This document shows, piece after piece, positions 48,803-64,000 of a stretch of DNA of 64,000 nucleotides (its first letter is position 1; every line of letters starts with the position of its first letter). Position numbers and translations under genes: made by a program. The stretch lies in assembly GCF_000208745.1 (NCBI RefSeq), contig NC_030858.1, positions 34,844,803 to 34,908,802 on the forward strand, given 5' to 3'. The stretch is from Theobroma cacao. Lineage: Eukaryota > Streptophyta > Magnoliopsida > Malvales > Malvaceae. The notes beneath the pieces were generated by a model. That model saw nothing but the letters and a program-made list of their open reading frames with translations. It made no database searches and was not told the DNA's origin.

Positions 48803-51800
48803 TTGCTTTGCTTCTTTTGAGAAACCTCAAAGCTTATTTCTTATTTTCCTCTTTCTTTTTGCTCTTTGTGCACAATTTCTGTCCTCCTCTCTGAACTATT
48901 GAATTCTCTTCCCCCTACTTCGGGGAAATGTATTTTAGATTTATACCCTTTACTTTTTGTATTCTTTACCAATTATCCCCTCGGTTATATGTTTGTTCAA
49001 TTTTACCCCTTGTTGATAGGCAATTTTTGACATTTACTTTATCTTTTGGTTTATATCTTAAATTAAAATGAAATGGAGCTAATTAGACTATAATCAAGAA
49101 AATCTGAGTATAAAATATTGTTGCAAGGAATATTGTTAATTACAAAACTAACTTGTTATATTTACCACTATTTTTTTTTTTATAATAAATGATATCAAAA
49201 CAGACTCGACTTAAATTAAATTTACGTCAAGTATCTCTAAAAGTAAAATAAGTAAAATAATTAATGAAAATAAAAACGTCATCAAATTAGGAGATGAAGA
49301 ATGTCATGCCTAGTGTTTCATGTTTCAAAAAAAATAAGTATATTAGCCTTTTAAGAGAGAGAAATAGCCCTGTAACAAAGTGCTATCATAATAAGTTCGG
49401 CTTAGACTCCATGCTAAGCACCTCCAAAGGCAAGGTAATGTGATCAATGGCAATAAAGGCAACACCAATTAAATGAGAAAGAAAGTCACACCAAGCGCTT
49501 CAAAGCAAGTAGAAGTGCTGCTTCAATATTATATCAAGTAGATAAAAAGGTCCAAGAAAGCTTATAAGCAGCGCCAACTTTAAGGTAAAGCCAGCAAAGC
49601 CCTTTGATCCCAAACTTTCGTAAGCCTCGTAGTTTTATAATCATATAATTAAATATATTAAAAATATATAAAATTAATATAATTAATAAAATATCTATAT
49701 ATCATCCCATATCTAATAAATATCTATTTTCTCTCACTTTTCATATCTTTATTAATTTTTAAAATAATTAATAAAATAACATATTCTCTTTTTTTTTCTT
49801 AATAAATCTTAATATTTTATTGCTTCCCAACTCTCACAATGTTATTAATTCTTAACTATATATCTATTCTCAATCAACTAATAATAATATGTATATAATG
49901 ATATCCAATAGCTATTATTTTTCTATATATAAAATTAATTATTTTTTTTTCAATTTATAATATTCACTCATGAATTCTTTTTTCCTCATTTTCTCTTTTT
50001 TTTTAATTTTAATAAAAAAAGGTGTCATTTTCTTAATTTAAAAAAAACCCTCATTTAAATATTTAGCTTTAAATCTTTTAGCTTATTGAGCTGCCTTTGC
50101 TTATAAGTATGTACACTGCATACCTTATTAAGTTAACTTTTACAAAAAGGGTAATGATCTCTTGACAAATACAGTTTAATTATATTTTCAATCTTAAAAC
50201 ACAAAGTATGAATAGTTTTCATTGATGTGGGAAAAAAAAAAAAGAAAAAAATAGAGTAAGTTTCCATTGATGAAAGAAAATAGAGTAATGAAAAAAAAAC
50301 CATTGACACGATAAATGACATAAACCTCAAACCTAAACTTTCTATGAAAATGAATTAATCATCCAAAATTCAAGCAACTAGTAGTAGCAGTTGACACTTG
50401 CAACATCAATAAAATAATTTCTCTATCATCCTATGTGACTATATAATACTAAATTCCTTTTTTTTTTTGCCCTCTAAATTTATTTAAGATATACTAAAAT
50501 TGCATTAGGCTTTTTGTAAACCAAAAATTAAAAAAAAAAAACATTTTAGGTTCTATTTGACTCCAATAAGCCACCCATATCTTTAAGCTAGATCAAAATG
50601 AATGTGTAACTACATAAATGTGTTATGGTGTATAACTATTAATTTTTTAATTGTATAGACGTAATACCAGGATTATTATTTGATATATTATTGATAAAAT
50701 TTTTAAAATTTATAAATATAATTATATATTTTTTATTATATTAATTTATTGATTTGTTTAAATACATTTTAATGAAAGTATCTAATAACCTTTTAACTCC
50801 GTTCATAAAATTTAAAAATTTTACCAATAATATATAACATAAATTTACATACTGTTATGTCTCAACTAATGACTTGGTTGACCTAGTTTGCAATATGATA
50901 CGAATGAAGCTTTAAAAAGTAATGGTTTTTATTAATGTTACGAAATTTTGTATTAAATAAATAAGGGAGAAATATTAAGTTTATAAATATAAGTATTGCA
51001 CAAGATTAATATTTTGAAGAAAAGAGAATAATCTCGTAACAAAATAATATCAAAGTCAATTTGAATCCAACTTTAATATCATGCCAAACACTCCAATGGA
51101 TGAAGTATGCAAGGTGACTCAATCTGTGACAAGAACATGGTGAATTCAAGTGAGAAAAAGTATTATAAAATTTCACATTAGATAAATAAAAAAAATTATG
51201 CTTGTAATTGTGAGTATTGCACATCATATCAATATAGTTTTTTCGAGAAAGAATAATAACTCCTGTGGAGCCTTGACCTACTATGATAACAAATCTCAAT
51301 TAATCAATCATCATTTAATGCTCTAGATTGGACATACTTCTTTCTTTTAATTAATTCACTTGAACGTACTTAATTTGAAGGTTTATATACTTGTTAGGAT
51401 CAAAGTGCATTTCTTTGCATCCAAAGCTTGAACCAACAATTAATAATGCTGGTGCAATTTAATATCTTAATTTAAATTAAAAAAGTAGCCAAAAGGAACG
51501 AGAGAAAACGGAATGCGATTTAGAACCGAAGTAACAGTCTGTGTTTACGTTTTTATTATATGCTAGCAGTATATTAGGAAATCAGGATATTCAAATTCCC
51601 AAAAGCCTCAAACCATTATTCGAACAATGATCGTTTTCCCGTTTACACCTCTTAAACAAAAAGAGAAGGACACTTAACCACAACGCGCGAGCCAGGTGGC
51701 AGTTTCGGTCTCGTGCGTTCTTGTTTTTTCAGGCTTTTTTTAATTTTCTTTAAAAAACATTTATAAAAAAATTTACATCTCAAAATGAAAATAAGATGCG

Positions 51801-51977
51801 ACGACTCTGATCCTAAGCCACAAATATTAACGGTCATTTTCCCTCTAAAAGAATAGCTTCAACTACCTCATACAAGCGGAGAGAGACAAAAAAACTACCT
51901 TTGTAGAATACATTTATCGCTTCGTTGTTTTAAAGCAAAAACCAGATTCTCTCTTCTCTTATGAGAACAAGGAAACA
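48803..51977. other. Divergent intergenic region between SAAL1-like and MRS2-11
   Basis: AT-rich, with many long A or T runs. No gene recognised. It must hold both promoters, SAAL1-like at the left end and MRS2-11 at the right. Stretches at 49320-49620 and 51000-51300 share weak similarity (TAACAAA..TATCA..., CACTCCAA.GG) and may be related old repeats. Confidence 0.5.
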
Positions 51978-54900
51978 ATGGCGCTAACTCCCTCTCCTTC
52001 TTCTTCTTATCCAAATCTTCTCCAATTCTCTGTTAAATCTCCATCTCCGTCCGTACATTATCTTCTCTTCGGTTCTCCATGGTCAAACGCTTCTCCGTTT
52101 CTGCTTCAAAAGAGCGGAGTTCCTCTGCTTCCGGTCGTAGTGAAACCGTCTTGTAAGAAGATCAAGTGCTTCGCTAGATCCTCAACGGAGGAGGACTGCT
52201 TGAGCGAGCCGGAAACATTGACCGCTGAGAATGTTGGTGAAGATGATGATGGTTTAGGGAGGGAAGATCCGAACTTGCAGGAAAGCCAAAGTTCTGTGGT
52301 TGCGACGCAGAGGATCACTTCCTCTTCCAGTGATTCTCTCTTGCTTGGAATTCGTGAGCCTGTCTATGAGGTTTTTTCTTTTCTTTCTTTTTGGAAGATA
52401 ATGAGATAAACAGAATTTGTTTCCTTTTTTTTTTCTCATTAATTTTTTTTATCTAAAAGAAATTATTGCTCTCACCAAAAAAGGAAAAGAATATTCTGAG
52501 TACCAAAAACAAAACTAAGAAATTGGAGCATTAATACAGTTTACTTGCAGTTGCATGTAATTTGTGTGCGAATATTAGTTAATTTTTTAAGGATTTATTA
52601 ATACCTGAAAATTTGTTTAGGTTATTAATTTGTTACTCCTAGGATGTTTGGAGCTGCATTTAAATTTGGCGGTTTTTTAACCTGTTTTGAATGGTTCATA
52701 ATTTTATTTCTTCTGTTAATTTTGTGTTTTTCCTGGATCTCTCAAGGTGGTAGAGGTGAAGTCAAATGGAGTAGTATCTACAAGGAAGATAAGCCGACGT
52801 CAATTATTGAAATCAAGTGGTAATGTTTTCTGTTCTTTCTTGTTACTTGTTTGTTAAGCTTTAATTGCAGAAAATAATGATGGTTTTTTTAATTTATTGT
52901 GATTTAATTTTTTGTCTTTAGGTCTTCGTCCTAGAGATATCCGGAGTGTTGATCCATCATTGTTTTTGACTAACTCAGCACCATCTCTTCTGGTAATAGA
53001 CTATTGTGTTATTCTTATCTCTTGCTAATTCATTTATTTGTCATGCTTGGTTCCGAGTGCTTGGATTTGAGTATTGGTGTGTTTCCTTAGTTTCCCTGCG
53101 TTTCTGTTGAAAATGTGTTTGCAAACTCATTTTTCCCTGTTCCTTGCTCTAGGTACGTGAGCATGCCATTCTACTTAATCTGGGATCATTACGAGCAATA
53201 GCAATGAAAGACTGTGTTCTTATATTTGACTATAATCGGTAAATTTCTTCTTCTGCATCAGTGTAAATATGTTCTTATTGTTTCATCCTTTTACTATCAA
53301 TTCATTTGTGGTTATCTGAACTGCCATTGGTGAACTTGTTGCATGTGTTGGTCATTTTTAGTAAAGGAGGAAAGGCTTTTGTGGACACATTGTTGCCTCG
53401 ACTGAATAACATGAATGGAGGTCATTGTATGCCATTCGAGCTTGAGGTTCGTGTCTTATTTTGTATCTTTGCTTGTACATGCTGATATATGAAGGTGATT
53501 TGTGTGGTGTTCACTGGTTGGAAGTTATAGTCTTAAACATCTGAGTTTTTTGAAAGACACTTGATATGAAACTTTCAGGTTGTTGAAGCAGCATTGCTTT
53601 CACGAACACAGCGGTTGGAGCAGAGACTTATGGATTTAGAACCTCGTGTGAGTATGGAAACATAGTGAGTATATTTTTTGGCTTGTTTTTTGTTTTTCTT
53701 TTGGTTTTGACAAGATTTATGTTGAATTGACAAATACTTACTGAAGCTGTACATCACCATGTTTGTAGATTTACTTTTATAGTGTTTGCAAGCACATTTA
53801 AGTAGAAAATGGTTTTCATTGGTTTTCAAGGTCTTAAGTGGCCTTACAATGGGAAAGAACTTCTGATTAAAGAAATTCATTTACAAGCAGTAGTTCCATG
53901 TCTTTTATCATTTGTTTATATTCACTCTCTCCCTGTCTCTTGTCTCTCTCTCACACACACTCGTAGAGAATTCATTGGCCTTCTAGTAAAAAATGCCTAT
54001 TAAAAACATTTGAGAAGTATGCTTAAGTTACCATTTTTGTTCCCTTTAGTTTTTGCTAATAGCCTTGTTCCTCAGGAAGCTGCAAATAACCAAGCTGCTC
54101 CTGATCAACTTGAACTTTGTCTCAATAAGGCTGGTTTATGTTGTTTATTTAGTTTTTTTGTTAAATAAGCCAAACTTAAACAAGAGGGCATTAAGTGCTT
54201 AAGCTTGTTTAAGTGAATGAGAAATTTTGAATATTAACTTGCAAACAACTCATTTGTAAGCTTATTTAGATGATATGAGATATGTATGTAATATTCTTTT
54301 GTTGAGTGTATTGATTAAATACCTAAGATCCTTGTAACATTGTTTTTTTTTTAATTAATTATTATCTGTGAATGAGCTCAAACTTGAACTTGTGCAGAAG
54401 CTTGTTATTTCCTTCTCAAAACAATTTTAACTAAGCTTATTCATGTAAATGAGTCAAGCTTGAGCTAAATGAAAGCTTGAAGAAGCCAAGCTTATTTAGC
54501 TTGGGCTTGAATCAGGAGGTGCTTGGCTTGCTCATTTGCAGCTATAGTTTGTGATTAACATGTACCTGAAGAATGCCTGAAAGAGTTACTTATTCTCATA
54601 GATTAATTGATATGACCGAGGAACTGTACTCTAAAAATTTTTTCTTGATAAAATTAGAATGTGTTTTCAACATAGAATTTTATGCACCTTAGCAATTCAT
54701 AATTTTTTCTGTGACTAATTAAGGAACTTGAAATTGCTATCAGCAATTCTTTATCATTTTATTTCATTTTAATTTCCTTTTCCTGTATGCCTGTAATGCA
54801 AAATCCCTCTTTATCAATTATTTTTCTGAGCTTACAGATTTGTACCTTGAGTGCCTTATGTGATAGATTGTGCTATTATGGACCTGTTTAATCATGATCA

Positions 54901-57173
54901 GCGCTCTTCCATATTCATAGGTTCAAGCTCTGCTTGAGGTGTTGCCTAACAAATTAACCGGTGACATATTGGAGCAACTTCGTATTAGCAAGCAGACGTT
55001 GGTATATTAACTTTACAAAATCTTGTTTTTACTTGCATAATAGTAAATCATTAAGTGTATTCTCCTCCAATCATTATCTTTTCTTTTCATTTTATCATGT
55101 AAGGTTGAATTGGGTTCAAGAGCAGGGGCTCTTAGACAAATGCTGCTTGATCTTTTGGAGGATCCTCATGAAATACGTCTTATATGTATTATGGGAAGAA
55201 ACTGTACTCTTAAAAGGGGAAATGATGACGTTGAATGTTCTGTACCCTTAGAAAAGCTGATTGCTGAAGGTAAGCTGTGGTGGGGTTTCTTTCTTGATAT
55301 ATGCAGTGATAGATGTTCAAAATCACCAAAAGGGTCATTAATCTCAGTTCTAATTTCTTTTTCTTTTTTCTTTGACCCAAGATTTCTAATTTGGTTTGAT
55401 TTGGTAATTTTGCAGAAGAGGAGGAAGAAATTGAGATGCTTTTGGAAAATTATCTTCAAAGGTTTGTCTCCTTTGTTCCATTCATGGTGCATATCTAGCA
55501 TGCAGTTGGTGTGTTTTCAATGGCCAGGCAGAAAGGCCAATGTCTTGTTGAAACTGCTCTGATAATTTGTTCGTGGCCATGTTATAGTTTCAACGGCCAC
55601 AACTGATTATAATGTCTTGTGTCATTTTGCAGATGTGAATCTTGCTATGGTCAGGCAGAAAGGCTTCTTGACTCTGCAAAAGAAATGGAAGATTCTATTG
55701 CTGTCAATTTGAGGTCTTGATGAAGTTTGATTTACTTTAATTCGTTGTCACTTGTCAGCGTTACCATTTCATTTGGGATTTTATCAAATACTTTATTACT
55801 CCAAAAGCCCATGGTCACTGTTATCTGTGATTATGATGAATTGAGTTTTCAGAATCATTTTCTGTATATCTTTCTCTTGTGCCGGAATCCATACACCTTT
55901 AACTAAAAAAATGGGGTTGTTTTACAATTTTTATCAGCTCTCGGAGACTCGAGGTAAGCAGAGTGGAACTGCTTCTTCAGGTTGGGACATTTTGTATGGC
56001 AGTTGGTGCTCTAGTTGCAGGTATGTTGTCCTTCCACCAGCAAGAAAATAGAAGCCAAACATATATTAGTTACATTCAGGAATTGCTTAATATAATCATG
56101 GTTTAGTGGACATGGTGTTTTGTTGCTTGCATTCATCCACATAAGTTGCTTCGATTCTTGTGATTAGGGGTGTGTAAATGGTTAGAACAATTAGTTCAGT
56201 TCTGAATTTTCTAAAATAAAAAAAACCGAAGTTCTTCTTAGAAACCGAAACCGAACCTAACTGATTAAACCATTGTAACCAAACATATTTAATTGAAATA
56301 ACCGAACATTTAATTAACCAAACCAAAAAAACTGAACTCATTTCGATTCGGTGCAGTTTTAATTTGCACACCCCTACTTGTGATTCAATTAATAATGGTA
56401 TTAATGCAGTGCTAAATGGCAGCTAAAGCAAGAATAGATTTTAATCATAGCTAGATATCAGTTATTAAGCCTCCATGGCTTATCCAGAGTAGAAACTGTA
56501 AATCTTTAGAACCCGCAAATCATGATTCATTATGATGGTTGATCATCACGTGACAAATAAAATTCTAACTTGGTTCATTATAGGCCAGCCAGTCCATGGA
56601 TCTATTATCTATTATTTGAAATGTGGTGATAATTTTGTTGTTTGTTTATTTAGTTATGTGAGAGGGGATCAGACCTAGAGAAACAGCTCAAGTTTGGAAT
56701 CAAGTAAAGAGGGAAAAAGAAAAAAAAAGTTATAACACTGATGACCATCGTAGATGTATCATATCTTGATTTACTATTCGTGGGATTTATGGCATGAAAT
56801 TATTCCAAGTCCATACTTGATACGATTTATTCCACTGGAGAGCAAAATGTTCAAGAATTTTAGAGTGGGGATTATGAGCATCCATGTCAAGAGGCTCAAG
56901 ACTTTATTTCCTGTTTTCAGGTATATTTGGCATGAACTTGAAGTCCTATCTGGAAGAACATGTGGTATGTTCGTCATGAAAATTTGAACATTCACTCATT
57001 CAGTATTTGCTGACTGACTGCTTAGTTCACTCTCATTGAGGTGATTGTTAACTTACCCTAACCTTTATGTGGTGCAGTTTGCTTTCTGGCTAACCACAGC
57101 AGGGATTATTGTTGGTGCTGTTGTGGCATTTTTTCTCATGTACTCGTACCTCAGGACTAGAAAAATTCTGTAA
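51978..57173 (+). CDS. MRS2-11: Magnesium transporter MRS2-11/MGT10, chloroplastic, 13 exons
   Basis: CorA/MRS2-type Mg2+ channel of the chloroplast envelope. Exons: 51978-52370, 52747-52819, 52922-52992, 53153-53238, 53362-53446, 53579-53647, 54921-55001, 55104-55269, 55416-55461, 55633-55713, 55938-56020, 56921-56964, 57078-57173. The join is 1374 bases, giving 457 aa, within a few residues of the Arabidopsis protein. A Ser/Pro-rich plastid transit peptide comes first (about residues 1-60). The soluble domain includes RDIRSVDPSLF and FELEVVEAALLSRTQRLEQRL. Two membrane helices lie near 392-412 and 427-450, with the invariant GMN at 415-417 after the first. The last exon ends LMYSYLRTRKIL. 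Introns 6 and 11 are long and each holds a miniature element. Confidence 0.97.
54078..54543. mobile_element. hAT-like miniature inverted-repeat element in MRS2-11 intron 6
   Basis: The left end AGCTGCAAATAACCAAGC is mirrored by the right end, whose reverse complement is AGCTGCAAATGAGCAAGC. Similarity continues inward (CTCCTGAT on both sides). The interior is rich in AAGCTT/CAAGCTTGAG words and has no coding frame. The terminal sequence type suits a non-autonomous hAT element. A clear 8-base target duplication is not visible, so the copy is old. Confidence 0.65.
56157..56384. mobile_element. hAT-type MITE with 8-bp target-site duplication in MRS2-11 intron 11
   Basis: The element spans 56165-56376 (212 bases), with terminal inverted repeats TAGGGGTGTGTAAAT and ATTTGCACACCCCTA. 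It is flanked by CTTGTGAT at 56157-56164 and again at 56377-56384. The 8-base duplication and TAGGG ends are typical of the hAT superfamily. The interior has repeated CCGAA/AACCGAAC words and no gene. Confidence 0.92.
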
Positions 57174-58566
57174 TTTAGGAGTTCAGGTATATTAACTTAA
57201 AACTAGTTTTACTACAAGCCCTTGTGCAACTGAAAAAGGGGAAAAGGAAAAAATGTTAAATACAAGCCAAACATGCAGTGCGGTATTTTGAATTATGGTA
57301 GAGAACCTATAATTCTTCAGGCATTTTTGTCATCTAATCCACACATACTTATTATTTCAGGCATTTATGACTCTCTATGATACAAAATTTCATTATAGTT
57401 CTTCGAAGCTGATCTTTCTTGTGTTTAACAGGTGAAACTGACGGCAAACAATTCTCGTCGCCAAACCTGTAATGGTAATTCCAAAGTGCATCACATCATG
57501 TGCTTTGATTTGTTATAATTATAGTGATAGATTGTTTTAGGTTAAGACTGCAGCATTTTGAGCTCTTTGAAACCGTGGAGTGGTTGTTCCTTTAGTCCCC
57601 TTTCAACTTGCAATGCTTTTTTCAGCATGCAAAACAGGGGACAGGAGCAATGTTCCATGTTTCCTCCCGATGGATATGCCTTGGGAATCATAGAAGTAAT
57701 TTTTTTTTTTTTGAAATAAATACATAGGCTTATATTTGTTCCTTTGATTTATTTCATGATGCTAGGCTGCCATATCCTGGGTTCAAATACGTCCTCTTTT
57801 CTCCCACTCTTTCTATTACTACTATTTATGGCGGTATTCTTCCATACTCGACTTGGGTTACTTCTACTCCACTTTCCACCAACGATAAAAGTCACTTCAG
57901 TCTGTCGTTGATGCATTTCCTTGCCTTTTCATTGTTAAGTCTCGAGCATTGTTTGCTCCCAGCCTGTATTCAATTGGAAGTGGCATATATGACACCTACT
58001 TTATGATTGATCATTATGAATATTCCAAGGATAGAATTGCAAATTGCAGCACTCATTTCGTTGGCATGAAACTATATTAAGTACCAAAGAACTAGTTTTG
58101 TCCTCCCAACCGTAACCTCCTCTTTGAATGTTAACAAATGGGAACAAACAAATTTATCAAGAAACAGTTCCAATCAAATGTACATTTTAAATTCAAGCAA
58201 TGCATCTCAAAAAGACTATGATCTAGAAGTTAGAGGCGCGAATCCTCTAGACAAACAATTGTGAATTGTACATGGAGGGGTAGAAACTTTAGATGCTTCC
58301 ATCACCAAGAGCTTTTGCTTGCAAAACATGTACTCTAAAATTCAAGTACATGCTCAGAGTAGGGTTCTTTCAAAACTGGAGCTAGCAACTACTAAAAAGC
58401 CCATCACCAACCTATGAAATGGTATAGATGTCAATAGAAGGAGGAAAAGCAATATTCCTTGCAAAGAACGCCAGTGAACAATGCAAGCAGCCTTTTGGCA
58501 AAGTAATACAAGTGAGGAAGGAAGATTTTCATGAGTAATCATTGGATTAAAATGCTCAGAAAATGG
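57174..58566. other. Convergent 3' flanks of MRS2-11 and the SRPK gene
   Basis: No additional gene recognised. The 3' untranslated regions of both neighbours must lie here. Confidence 0.5.

Positions 58567-64000
<5,434 letters not shown>

Noticed and set aside
49320..51300. Weak similarity between 49320-49620 and 51000-51300
   Set aside because: Only scattered words match in AT-rich DNA; not enough to call a repeat pair.

Overview
The window is nuclear DNA of a flowering plant, most likely a woody rosid eudicot. The evidence is AT-rich intergenic DNA, many short introns with GT..AG borders, plant-only gene families and low-copy retroelement debris. The gene set and intron positions fit Malvales-type genomes such as cacao, but that species guess is inference. 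One undetermined base (40304) and a long C run mark it as assembled draft sequence.

Left part (1-31 kb) is gene-poor. A complete nine-exon UDP-apiose/UDP-xylose synthase gene (AXS) lies on the minus strand at 4.3-7.6 kb, with a CT-rich 5' leader and a TATA box. From 8 to 19 kb the sequence is AT-rich and holds a LINE relic (14.94-15.77 kb), a tandem 250-bp duplication (10.7-11.2 kb) and a decayed F-box gene (16.7-18.1 kb). At 19.1-23.1 kb two intronless minus-strand genes encode related, unrecognised proline-rich four-helix membrane proteins. Between them sits what looks like the surviving 5' end of a third copy. A 5'-truncated LINE with a 15-bp target-site duplication fills 26.28-28.64 kb.

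Right part (31.7-62.2 kb) is gene-dense: a PDAT2-like phospholipid:diacylglycerol acyltransferase (+), a tRNA-Ala(UGC) (-), a GDSL esterase/lipase (+), an RMI2 homologue (+), a SAAL1-family armadillo-type protein (-), the plastid magnesium transporter MRS2-11/MGT10 (+) and an SRPK-type protein kinase (-). Exon borders were worked out by hand. All coding joins keep frame, and protein lengths match family norms (AXS 386 aa, PDAT2 691, GDSL 355, RMI2 134, SAAL1-like 554, MRS2-11 457, SRPK 541).

The genes do not form a pathway; they are ordinary neighbours. Two (PDAT2, GDSL) act on lipids, AXS makes cell-wall nucleotide sugars, RMI2 is a genome-stability factor and SRPK regulates splicing. I found no new multigene system. 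The points most worth a second look are the tandem membrane-protein family with its vestigial third member, two unassigned minus-strand open segments between RMI2 and the SAAL1-like gene, two hAT-type miniature elements inside MRS2-11 introns, and an ambiguous in-frame segment in the SAAL1-like gene.
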